Assembly: GCF_001618865.1 (NCBI RefSeq)
Contig: NZ_CP015136.1
Coordinates: 7,103,001 to 7,167,000 of the forward strand
Direction of reading: 5' to 3'
Origin: Luteitalea pratensis
GTDB lineage: Bacteria > Acidobacteriota > Vicinamibacteria > Vicinamibacterales > Vicinamibacteraceae
Length of the DNA stretch: 64,000 nucleotides
In this document: positions 26,800 through 34,699 of the stretch, in pieces
Position numbering within the stretch: position 1 is the first letter of the stretch
Layout: the number at the start of each line of letters is the position of its first letter
Position numbers and translations under genes: made by a program
Notes under the pieces: model-generated
What the model was told of the DNA's origin: nothing
Database searches by the model: none
The model's input: the letters and a program-made list of their open reading frames with translations, nothing else

Positions 26800-27612
26800 A
26801 TGCCCTTCGTCGCCATCCTCGGAGCCGGCCCGCTCGGCGGTGCCCTCGCCTATGCGCTGGCTTCGCGCGGTCGGTTCGACGAAATTCGCCTGATCGATGC
26901 CGAGAAGACCCTCGCCGCCGGCAAGGCCCTCGACATCCTGCAGTCCGGGCCCGTCGATGGCTGCAGCACCAGGGTCAAGGGCAGCACCTCGCTGGACGAG
27001 GCGGCTGGCGCATGGGTGGCCATCCTCGCCGACCCAGTCAACCCGGACCCGCTGACGCACCTTGCGGCGCTGCACCGCCGATCGCCGGACGCCATCGTCG
27101 TCTGCGCGGACGCCGGACATGGCGTGGTGATGTCGCGCGCAGTGGCGACGGGGGCTGTCGCACCCGACCGTCTCGTCGGCGCGGCTCCGCTCGCCGTGGC
27201 GAGCGCGGCACGCTCCCTGATCGCGCTCGACGTGGATCTCAGCCCGGCACTGGTCCATGTCGGCGTCAAGGCCGGAACGGCACCGGGCGCCTGCGGCATC
27301 GACTGGTCCCGGACCGCCATCGACGGTGTCGCCGCCGATGCCGCGCTGCAACGCGAGAGACAGCATCGGCTCGATCAGCGTCTCGCGGCCTCGTTTCCAC
27401 CGGGCCCGCTCACGCTGGCCGCCGCAGCCGCCTCACTGGCCGAGGCGGCATGGTTCGGCGCCCGGCCGACCTTCCCCTGCTGGTGGGTGACAGACGGTGG
27501 TTCCGGTGCACCGCGCGTCGATGTGCTGCGGTTTGCTCCAGGTGGCCGCGCACGGCTGGTGACGCCGCCGGGAACCGGCGCCGGGCTCGCGGGTTCTGGC
27601 GCGGGCCGCTGA
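26800..27612 (+). CDS. Malate/lactate dehydrogenase-like protein lacking catalytic residues
   Basis: The 270-residue protein has a Rossmann start AILGAGPLGGALAYALASRG, an acidic residue after beta-2 (RLIDAE) and the LADPVNP segment that corresponds to the NPVD loop of MDH/LDH. The region that should hold Asp-x2-Arg reads LAVASAARSLIA, and the catalytic His loop (GxHGD) reads KAGTAPG, so both catalytic residues seem absent. It is also about 40 residues shorter than MDH. It is probably a non-catalytic or repurposed family member. ATG 26800 was chosen because it begins the Rossmann strand. It lies 1 bp from the next gene. Confidence 0.7.
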   Translation: MPFVAILGAGPLGGALAYALASRGRFDEIRLIDAEKTLAAGKALDILQSGPVDGCSTRVKGSTSLDEAAGAWVAILADPVNPDPLTHLAALHRRSPDAIVVCADAGHGVVMSRAVATGAVAPDRLVGAAPLAVASAARSLIALDVDLSPALVHVGVKAGTAPGACGIDWSRTAIDGVAADAALQRERQHRLDQRLAASFPPGPLTLAAAAASLAEAAWFGARPTFPCWWVTDGGSGAPRVDVLRFAPGGRARLVTPPGTGAGLAGSGAGR

Positions 27613-27613
27613 C

Positions 27614-28702
27614 GTGATCACTCCCTTGCTCGTCGTGACCTCGATGGTCGCGATGACCGCGCTGTACGTCGCCGCCGAATTCGCCGCCGTCTCCGTCCGC
27701 CGCAGCCGCATCCGGCAGATGGCAGAGGACGGCAATGCCATAGCGAAAGGTCTCCTCCCCATCCTCGAGGACGCGAGCGCCCTCGACCGCTACATCGCCG
27801 CCTGCCAGGTCGGCATCACGCTCGGCAGCCTCATCCTCGGCGCGTACGGCCAGATCGCGTTTGGACCGGGCCTCGCGACCCTGCTGCGAGAGCGTGTGGG
27901 CCTCGACCCGGTGGCCGCATCGTCGGCAGCGGCGGCGGTGATCCTGCTGATCCTCACGGTGGGGACGATGGTGGCGGGAGAACTCGCGCCGAAGTCCCTC
28001 GCACTCGAGTACCCGACGCAGATCGCGCTCTACACGTATTGGCCGATGCGCTGGTCACTGTGGTTGCTCGGCCCGTTCATCTGGTTCCTGAACGGGTCAG
28101 GCACGCTCATCCTGCGCCTGCTTGGCAGCGCGCACGGCGCCCACCGGCACGTGCATTCGCCGGAAGAGATCGAACTGCTCCTCGCCGAGAGCCACGACGG
28201 TGGCCTGCTCGAACCTGACGAACTGCGGCGACTGCAGCGGGCGTTGCGATTCAGCCTCCGGACGGCGGCGCAGTTGATGACCTCCCGCGACCGGATGCAG
28301 GCCATCGACGAGGCCACACCGATCGACCAGGTGCTGCTGCTGGCGCTCGGCTCCTCTCAAGCCAACGTGCCTGTCTACCGGGGCAACCTCGACACGGTGG
28401 TCGGCTTCCTGAACACCAAGCGCCTGCTGGTACGTCATGTCGAGGATCGTCCGGTGGCGTCGCTGCGGGAAGTGATCCAGCCCGCCCTCGTCGTGGACGA
28501 GTCCATGACAGGCGATCGGCTGATCGCCGAGCTCCGTGGACACCGCGCGCATCAGGCCATCGTCCTCGACGACCGGCGGCAGGTCGTGGGCATGGTCACG
28601 CTCGACGACATCCTGTCGTCGCTGCTCGGGCCGACGCCTGACGAATTCACCAAGTCGACACTGCGAATCAAGGCGCCGCGGGCCACGAGGTCGCGCACAT
28701 GA
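27614..28702 (+). CDS. CNNM/CorC-family membrane protein with CBS domains (first copy)
   Basis: The 362-residue protein has an N-terminal DUF21/CNNM transmembrane domain of about 180 residues (opening VAAEFAAVSVRRSRIRQM, signature GELAPKSLALEYP) followed by a CBS pair (about 205-345). CNNM/CorC proteins extrude Mg2+ with Na+. The linker between the CBS pair and the membrane carries HVHSPEEIELLLAES. It lacks the C-terminal CorC_HlyC domain found in the neighbour. GTG 27614 follows the previous stop by 1 bp; the next gene overlaps by 4 bp. Confidence 0.88.
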   Translation: MITPLLVVTSMVAMTALYVAAEFAAVSVRRSRIRQMAEDGNAIAKGLLPILEDASALDRYIAACQVGITLGSLILGAYGQIAFGPGLATLLRERVGLDPVAASSAAAAVILLILTVGTMVAGELAPKSLALEYPTQIALYTYWPMRWSLWLLGPFIWFLNGSGTLILRLLGSAHGAHRHVHSPEEIELLLAESHDGGLLEPDELRRLQRALRFSLRTAAQLMTSRDRMQAIDEATPIDQVLLLALGSSQANVPVYRGNLDTVVGFLNTKRLLVRHVEDRPVASLREVIQPALVVDESMTGDRLIAELRGHRAHQAIVLDDRRQVVGMVTLDDILSSLLGPTPDEFTKSTLRIKAPRATRSRT

Positions 28703-30012
28703 CGACGCTGATCGTCATCGTGGCGGTGCTGGTGCTGCTGAACGGGCTGTTCGTGGCGGCGGAGTTCGCCATCGTCGGCACCCCGCGTGTCGCGATCGAC
28801 AAACGTGTCGCGGCCGGCGAGCTGCTGGCGCGGCGCGTGCAAGGCGTGCTCGAGGATCCGCGGCGCCAGGATCGGTTCATCGCAACCGCGCAACTCGGCA
28901 TCACGCTGGCGAGTCTCGGCCTGGGCATGTACAGCGAGCACCAGGTCGCGGATCGACTGGTGCACTGGCTGGAAGGACTGGGTGCCGGCCGCTACATCGC
29001 CGCGCATACGCTTGCCAGCATCGTCGCCGTCGCGATCCTGACGTACGCGCACATCGTCTTCGGCGAGATGGTTCCCAAGTCGATCGCGTTGCAGCGGGCC
29101 GAGCGGACCGTGCTGTGGATCACGCCGGTGATGCTGGTGATACAGGCGGTGTGCTTTCCGCTCGTGCTGGCGCTCAACGCGCTCGGCAACACGTTGCTGC
29201 GGCTCATCGGCGTCCGACGACAGCAGCGATCGCACGAACACCTGTATTCACCGGAGGAACTCTCGCACATCGTCACCGAGAGCGAGGCCGGAGGGATGCT
29301 GCGGGAGGAGTCGGGCAAGATCCTGCGCGAACTGTTCGAGTTCGGCGACCTCACGGCGCGGGAGGTGATGACGCCACGGGTGCGCCTGGCAGCACTGCCG
29401 CTCGGCGCCGATGCCGAGACCGTGACCGCCACCGTGCGTAAGCGGCCGTATACGCGATACCCGGTCTACGAGGGAGACATCGACCACCTCACCGGCATGG
29501 TCAACGTGAAGGACCTGCTCCTGCTGAAGGAGAGCGGCGGCGTGCTCGCGACCGACATCGTCCGGCCAATCCCGGCCGTGCCGGATACCGCGACGCTCGA
29601 CGTCGTGCTCGAAACGCTGCGTGACGCTCGAACGCAGATGGCCGTGGTCATCGACGAGCACGGCGGTACCGCCGGGGTGCTGACGCACGAGGACCTGTTC
29701 GATGAGGTGATCGGCGAGGTGGCCGAGGGCGCCGCCGATCACACCAGCATCTACAGGACGGCAGACGGGGTGCTGCGCGTGAGCGGGACCTCACGCGTCG
29801 AGGAAGCCGGCGAAGCACTCGGCGTTGCGCTGGAGCACGACGAGGTGGACAGCGTCAGCGGCTTGATCCTGGCGCGGCTCGGACGACCGCCGATCATCGG
29901 TGACGAGGTCACGTACGACCACGTGCGGTTCGTGGTGGTCTCGATCGAGGGACTCGGTGTGAAGGAGTGCACCGCCGAACTCGAGGAGGCGGGCGATACC
30001 ACGGGCGAGTAG
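28699..30012 (+). CDS. CNNM/CorC-family membrane protein with CBS and CorC_HlyC domains (second copy)
   Basis: The 437-residue protein has the DUF21 membrane domain (VAAEFAIVGTPRVAIDKR, GEMVPKSIALQ), a CBS pair containing REVMTPRVRL and YPVYEGDIDHLTGMVNVKDLL, and the C-terminal CorC_HlyC transporter-associated domain. It is a probable magnesium/cobalt exporter component. The start ATG overlaps the previous stop by 4 bp; the two paralogues may work as a heteromer. A GC-rich hairpin follows the stop. Confidence 0.9.
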   Translation: MTTLIVIVAVLVLLNGLFVAAEFAIVGTPRVAIDKRVAAGELLARRVQGVLEDPRRQDRFIATAQLGITLASLGLGMYSEHQVADRLVHWLEGLGAGRYIAAHTLASIVAVAILTYAHIVFGEMVPKSIALQRAERTVLWITPVMLVIQAVCFPLVLALNALGNTLLRLIGVRRQQRSHEHLYSPEELSHIVTESEAGGMLREESGKILRELFEFGDLTAREVMTPRVRLAALPLGADAETVTATVRKRPYTRYPVYEGDIDHLTGMVNVKDLLLLKESGGVLATDIVRPIPAVPDTATLDVVLETLRDARTQMAVVIDEHGGTAGVLTHEDLFDEVIGEVAEGAADHTSIYRTADGVLRVSGTSRVEEAGEALGVALEHDEVDSVSGLILARLGRPPIIGDEVTYDHVRFVVVSIEGLGVKECTAELEEAGDTTGE

Positions 30013-30064
30013 CGTGGACGGGTGTCGAGCCTGCTCGACGCGCTCGACCGCCCAACAACGAATT

Positions 30065-30116
30065 GGCCCGGTTCCGCCGATCCTCGCCGGGGGCGGCGAG
30101 GCGGGGAAACCGGGCC
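30065..30116. terminator. Bidirectional hairpin between convergent genes
   Basis: GGCCCGGTTCCGCC (30065-30078) pairs with GGCGGGGAAACCGGGCC (30100-30116) apart from a small bulge. It lies between the CNNM gene (plus) and the sigma factor gene (minus). There is no long T run, so termination would be intrinsic but weak or factor-assisted. Confidence 0.5.
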
Positions 30117-30151
30117 TGGGTGGAGCGGGAGGAACGAGTGTCTGCTGAGCG

Positions 30152-30832
30152 TCAGACGACGCTGTGCAACGTGAGACCGGTGGCGAAGTCGGCGAGGCGC
30201 TCGCGCAGGATCAGCCGGCCGCGGTGCAGGCGCGACTTCAGCGTCTGGCTCTTCACGTTCAGCACCAGACTGGCTTCCTCGGTGGACAACCCGTGGATGT
30301 CGCGCAGCACGATCGGCGCGCGATAGATCTCGGGAAGGTCCTTCATCGCATCGGCGAGGCGGCCACGCAACTGGGTGCGTAGGAACGCCTCGTCGGCCAG
30401 GCTCGTCCAGTCGGCCGCCCCACGAAGGCGCCGGATGCCGTCGTCCTGGTCCTGTCCCTGCATCTCGTGCTCGGACACTTCGGCCGGGCGCGTGAACTTG
30501 CCATTGCGCAGGCGCGACATCGCCGTGTTGAAGGTGATGCGATAAATCCAGCTCGAGAGAGCCGCGTCACCACGGAACGCCTCGACCTTCTTGACGACCT
30601 TCATCAGGACGTCCTGGGTCACTTCCTCGGAGTCCTCGCGGTTCTTCATGTAGCGGAAGGCCAGTTGGTACACCTTGCTGCCATACGTGCTCGCGAGCAT
30701 TTCCACGGCACCGGGAACGCCGGCCTGCAGCTGCTCGACCAATGTGCGCTCTGCGTTGCTGTCTCGCTTCATCTCGCCTCCGTCCAACAGCTCACCGGAG
30801 ACGGGAGTGACAATCCCGACGTCTAGGCTCAT
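30152..30832 (-). CDS. ECF-type RNA polymerase sigma factor
   Basis: The 226-residue sigma-70 family factor has region 2 (YQLAFRYMKNREDSEEVTQDVLMKV, then SSWIYRITFNTAMSRLR) and region 4 (DLPEIYRAPIVLRDIHGLSTEEAS, helix-turn-helix SQTLKSRLHRGR). A roughly 25-residue N-terminal extension precedes the core. It looks RpoE-like. No anti-sigma gene follows or precedes it, which is unusual for ECF genes. The start ATG 30832 has GGAG about 9 nt upstream. Confidence 0.9.
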   Translation of the reverse strand: MSLDVGIVTPVSGELLDGGEMKRDSNAERTLVEQLQAGVPGAVEMLASTYGSKVYQLAFRYMKNREDSEEVTQDVLMKVVKKVEAFRGDAALSSWIYRITFNTAMSRLRNGKFTRPAEVSEHEMQGQDQDDGIRRLRGAADWTSLADEAFLRTQLRGRLADAMKDLPEIYRAPIVLRDIHGLSTEEASLVLNVKSQTLKSRLHRGRLILRERLADFATGLTLHSVV

Positions 30833-30946
30833 GGTGGGTCGCTCCGAGGTGAAAGCGTAGGCGGTAACTATACTCTGGTCCAGTTCACGAAGGTCTAGTG
30901 GCCTTTTTTAACGGTCATCGGGATCCGTTTACCTCGGACGTGCGTC

Positions 30947-31597
30947 TTAACAGGGGTTTCGATCGAAGACCCGGCACATGTGGTGGATGACGCGATCCTC
31001 GACGCCATCCATGGGGGGTGCGGTTCCGAGCAAGCGTTCCAGCGACGTCACGCCCCGGTCGGTGATACCGCACGGCACGATCAGGCCGAAGGGATCCAAG
31101 TCGGGAGCGACGTTCAGCGCGAAGCCGTGACTGGTCACCCACCGCGAGAGCCGGACGCCAATCGCGGCGACCTTCTCCTCCCCCACCCATACCCCTGTCA
31201 GGCCCGGCTTGCGCGTCGCGGCAAGACCGAAGTCCGCGCACACACCGATCAGGGCCTCCTCGAGGTCGCGGACGTACCGGTGGGCGTCCATCCGATCGGG
31301 CTTCAGGTCGAGGATCGGATAGCCGACGAGCTGACCGGGACCGTGGTACGTGACGTCGCCGCCACGCCCGGCCTCGTACAGCGCTATGCCCCTGGCGCGC
31401 AGGACGTCGTCGGTCGCGAGTACGTGCTCGCGAGACTGGCGTACCTTCACGCCGAGGGTGATGACCGGCGGATGTTGCAAGAGGAGCAGGCTGTCGCCGA
31501 TGGTGCCGGCCTTGCGCGCGGTGACCTGGTCGGCCTGTAGCGCGAGCGCGGCCTCGTATGGCACGAGACCGGCGCGCGTCACCTCGAGGCTGTTCAT
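30947..31597 (-). CDS. lipB: Octanoyl-ACP:protein N-octanoyltransferase
   Basis: The 216-residue LipB has the hallmark GGDVTYHGPGQLVGYPI, the catalytic Lys in EEKVAAIG and the catalytic Cys in IVPCG. It moves octanoate from ACP to the lipoyl domains of 2-oxoacid dehydrogenases. Its ATG shares a base with the E2 stop (TGATG), so the modifier is translated right after its substrate. No lipA is in the window. Confidence 0.93.
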   Translation of the reverse strand: MNSLEVTRAGLVPYEAALALQADQVTARKAGTIGDSLLLLQHPPVITLGVKVRQSREHVLATDDVLRARGIALYEAGRGGDVTYHGPGQLVGYPILDLKPDRMDAHRYVRDLEEALIGVCADFGLAATRKPGLTGVWVGEEKVAAIGVRLSRWVTSHGFALNVAPDLDPFGLIVPCGITDRGVTSLERLLGTAPPMDGVEDRVIHHMCRVFDRNPC

Positions 31598-32922
31598 CAG
31601 TCCCAGGACTCGATCGCGGCCTTGACCTTGCTCATGAACTCGTCGGCGACGGCGCCATCGACGAGGCGATGGTCGTATCCGAGCGTCAGGTAGCCGCGCT
31701 GTCGCATCGCAATCATGTCGTCGACGACGACCACGCGCTTCTCGATGGTGCCGACGGCAAGAATCGCGACTTGGGGCTGGTTGATGATCGGCGTGCCGAA
31801 CAGCGTGCCAAACGAACCCGGGTTGGTGACGGTGAACGTGCCGCCCTGCACGTCCTCCGGCTTGAGTTGCTTGGCGCGCGCGCGCGCGGCGACGTCGGCG
31901 ATGCCCTTCGCGATGCCCAGCAGGCTCTTCTCGTCGGCCTTGTGCACGACGGGCACGACGAGACCCCACTCCAGGGCTACCGCGAAGCCGAGGTTGACGT
32001 CCTTCTTGTAGACGACCGAATCGCCGTCGATCGCGGCATTGAGGACGGGCATCGTCCGCAGGGCGTCAGCCACGGCCTTGGAGATGAAGGCGAGGTAGGT
32101 CAGCTTCGTGCCGGCGCGCTCGAACTCCGCCTTGCGGGCCTGCCGCGCGGCCGCGACGCGCGTGAAGTCGACCTCGAACACCGAGTGCACGTGCGCCGAC
32201 GTCCGCCGGCTGTACATCATGTGCTCGGCGATCTTTCGGCGCATCACCGACATCGGCTGCACGTCGACGGGCTCGCCGGCCTGGAACGCGGGGATGTGCA
32301 GGCCGCTGCCCCGTGCCGTACCCGGCGTGGACGGCATGTGCTGGCGATCGTCGAGATACTTCAGGATGTCGCTCTTGGTGACGCGACCGCTGATGCCCGA
32401 GCCATGCACCTGCGAGATGTTGACCTGGTGTTGCTCGGCGATGCGGCGCACCAACGGCGAGGACTTCTGCCGGCGACGCTGCTCGGTCGTGTCCTCCTCC
32501 GACGACTCGCTGGCCGCCGGCATGGCTGCCCCGGCAGCGTGGCCCTCGGCAGCGTCCGCGGGCTGTCCCGCGACGTCGGTACCCGAGGTGTCGTGCCCGT
32601 GACTCGTCGTGGAAGGACTGGACGCGGTGCCATCCGGCTGCGGCGACGCCCCCTCCTGAGTTCCTGAGTTCCTGAGCTCCTGAGCTCCTGTCCCAAGCAC
32701 GGCCACGACCGTGTCGATGGCGACCGTCTCGCCTTCGTGCACCCTGATCTCCAGGAGCACGCCCGCCGCCGGCGACGGGATCTCGGCATCCACCTTGTCG
32801 GTGGATATCTCGAAGATCGGTTCGTCCCGGTCGACCGTGTCGCCGACCTTCTTGATCCAGCGGACGACGGTACCTTCCGCGACCGATTCGCCCATCTGGG
32901 GCATCACGACGTTTGTGGGCAT
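31597..32922 (-). CDS. 2-oxoacid dehydrogenase E2 (dihydrolipoamide acyltransferase)
   Basis: The 441-residue E2 has an N-terminal lipoyl domain (lipoyl lysine in STDKVDAE, Lys43), an Ala/Gly/Ser-rich linker (about 78-155), an E3/E1-binding domain (VRRIAEQHQVNISQVHGSG) and a catalytic domain with DHRLVDGA. It is probably the core of a branched-chain or pyruvate dehydrogenase complex; the single lipoyl domain and FEIS..KVDAE fit branched-chain or 2-oxoglutarate types. Upstream is lpdA and downstream lipB, but no E1 gene is present. Part of the linker (AQELRNSGTQ) is encoded by an 8-bp tandem repeat. Confidence 0.9.
   Translation of the reverse strand: MPTNVVMPQMGESVAEGTVVRWIKKVGDTVDRDEPIFEISTDKVDAEIPSPAAGVLLEIRVHEGETVAIDTVVAVLGTGAQELRNSGTQEGASPQPDGTASSPSTTSHGHDTSGTDVAGQPADAAEGHAAGAAMPAASESSEEDTTEQRRRQKSSPLVRRIAEQHQVNISQVHGSGISGRVTKSDILKYLDDRQHMPSTPGTARGSGLHIPAFQAGEPVDVQPMSVMRRKIAEHMMYSRRTSAHVHSVFEVDFTRVAAARQARKAEFERAGTKLTYLAFISKAVADALRTMPVLNAAIDGDSVVYKKDVNLGFAVALEWGLVVPVVHKADEKSLLGIAKGIADVAARARAKQLKPEDVQGGTFTVTNPGSFGTLFGTPIINQPQVAILAVGTIEKRVVVVDDMIAMRQRGYLTLGYDHRLVDGAVADEFMSKVKAAIESWD
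32655..32690. repeat. Octanucleotide repeats inside the E2 linker
   Basis: Four 8-bp units (CCTGAGTT x2, CCTGAGCT x2) lie in the coding sequence for the flexible linker after the lipoyl domain. A gain or loss of one unit would shift the frame. Confidence 0.75.
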
Positions 32923-32941
32923 AGGGACACTCGGCTCACGT

Positions 32942-33031
32942 CTCAGGGCTCAGGGCTCAGGGCTCAGGCTCAGGGCTCAGGGCTCGCCTGAAACTTGAAA
33001 CTTGAGACCTGAGACTTGAGACCTGCTACCT
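32942..33031. repeat. Heptanucleotide repeats between lpdA and the E2 gene
   Basis: CTCAGGG-type units (32942-32982) pass into GAAACTT/GAGACCT-type units up to 33024 in nearly constant 7-bp register. The right edge overlaps the TAG stop of lpdA. They fill the entire gap, including the region where the E2 ribosome site should be. Confidence 0.85.
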
Positions 33032-34457
33032 ACATGTGAATGGGCGCTCCGTGCGTCGCGTGCGCGGCCTCACCCACCGCCTCCGACATCGTCGGATGTG
33101 CCTGGATGGTGCGAATGAGTTCCTCGACGGTGCACTCGAGCCGCAGGGCGAGTGTGGCCTGTGCCACGAGTTCGGTGGCACGCGGGCCGATCATGTGCAC
33201 GCCGAGGATTTCATCGTACTTCGTCTCGGCGACAATCTTCACGAACCCCTCGGTCTCGTTCGCGATCTTGGCGCGGCCGAGGACACCGAACGGGAACGAG
33301 CCGACCCGCACGTCGTAGCCGCGTTCCTTCGCCTGCGCCTCGGTGAGGCCGACGCTGCCGATCTCGGGGTCGCAGTAGGTGCAACCGGGCACATGGTCGT
33401 AGGTAATCGGCCGGACCGCATGCCCGGCAATCCGCTCGGCCACCAGGATGCCTTCAGCCGACGACAGGTGAGCGAGCTGCTTGTGCGCGCCGTCGCCGAG
33501 GGTGATCACGTCACCGACCGCGGAGATGCCCGGCACACTGGTCCGCAGGAGCTCATCGACCTTGATGTAGCCACGCTCCATCACCAGGCCGAGTTCCTCG
33601 GCGCCGAGGCCGTCGGTCACCGGGCCGCGGCCGGTCGCCACGAGCAGGTACTCGGCCGACACCGTCTCGGTCTTGCCGTCGGGCAACTGCGCGGTGATCT
33701 CCACCACGTCGCCCTTGTTGGCGGCTGCGGTCACCTTCGTGCCCGTCAGGACGCGGATCTTCTTCTTGCGGAAACTCTTCTCGAGCAACTCCGAGACGGC
33801 GGCATCCTCGTTGGGGACGATGCGCGGCAGCAATTCGATCACCGTCACGTCCGTCGTGCCGAAGCTGTTGAAAATCGATGCGAACTCGACGCCGACCGCG
33901 CCACTGCCCAGGACGATGATCGACCTGGGGACCGACCGCAGGTTCATCGCCTCTGTGCTGGTGATGATGCGCTGGTAGTCGAACGAGATGCCCGGGACGC
34001 TGCGCGGCGACGATCCCGTTGCGACGATGATCTCCTTGCCGGCCGTGATCTGGCTGGTGGCGCCAGCAGCGTCGGTGACCTCGATGGTGCCCTTGCCGAG
34101 CAGGCGCGCGGATCCCTTGATCCACTCGATCTTGTTCTTCTTGAACAGCAGCCCGATGCCGCCGGTGAGGCCCTTGACGATCTTGTCCTTGCGGTCCTGG
34201 ACCACGTTCAGGTCCAAGCCGACGGCAGCCTCGCCGAGCGTGATGCCCCAGTCCTTGGCGGCTTTCGCAACCTTGAAGGCATGCGCATGCTCGAGCAGCG
34301 CCTTGGTCGGAATGCAGCCCGTGTTCAGGCACGTGCCACCGAGCACGTTCTCCCGCTCCACCACGGCTGTCGTCAGCCCGAGTTGTGCGGCACGAATGGC
34401 CGCCACGTAGCCGCCAGTTCCGGCGCCGATCACCACGACATCGAATGCGCTTGCCAA
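33030..34457 (-). CDS. lpdA: Dihydrolipoyl dehydrogenase (E3)
   Basis: The 475-residue flavoprotein has an N-terminal FAD fold (VVVIGAGTGGYVAAIRAAQLG), redox cysteines in GGTCLNTGCIPTK (Cys43/Cys48), an NAD fold (IIVLGSGAVGVEFASIF) and the active-site His-Glu pair in AHPTMSEAVGEA. It reoxidises dihydrolipoamide on E2 with NAD. TTG 34457 was chosen because GAGGAG lies 6 nt before it and the protein then starts at the FAD strand; no ATG or GTG fits. It heads lpdA-E2-lipB. Confidence 0.92.
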   Translation of the reverse strand: MASAFDVVVIGAGTGGYVAAIRAAQLGLTTAVVERENVLGGTCLNTGCIPTKALLEHAHAFKVAKAAKDWGITLGEAAVGLDLNVVQDRKDKIVKGLTGGIGLLFKKNKIEWIKGSARLLGKGTIEVTDAAGATSQITAGKEIIVATGSSPRSVPGISFDYQRIITSTEAMNLRSVPRSIIVLGSGAVGVEFASIFNSFGTTDVTVIELLPRIVPNEDAAVSELLEKSFRKKKIRVLTGTKVTAAANKGDVVEITAQLPDGKTETVSAEYLLVATGRGPVTDGLGAEELGLVMERGYIKVDELLRTSVPGISAVGDVITLGDGAHKQLAHLSSAEGILVAERIAGHAVRPITYDHVPGCTYCDPEIGSVGLTEAQAKERGYDVRVGSFPFGVLGRAKIANETEGFVKIVAETKYDEILGVHMIGPRATELVAQATLALRLECTVEELIRTIQAHPTMSEAVGEAAHATHGAPIHM

Positions 34458-34699
34458 CCCTTGCTCCTCTGCGAGTGAAGGACGGGCGCGCCCCTGCGCC
34501 GGCCCTGGGAACGCGTCGACCGCGCCCCGCCCAGCATGCCCCACTCGGATAAACCGAAGGACGCCCGGTGAAAACTCTCAATTATGGATCGCCTGCCGGT
34601 CCGTGCATCCGCCGTCCTACCGATCGACAGGCTTCGTGGGGCGGCCTCGCGGCAATTCCATCGCCGATGCGCTGGCGTTGGATAAGATGAGCCAACACG

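Noticed and set aside
30833-30946. TATAGT at 30867-30872 (minus strand) as the sigma factor promoter
   Set aside because: The hexamer is plausible but no -35 element lies at 16-18 bp, so I did not list it as a feature.
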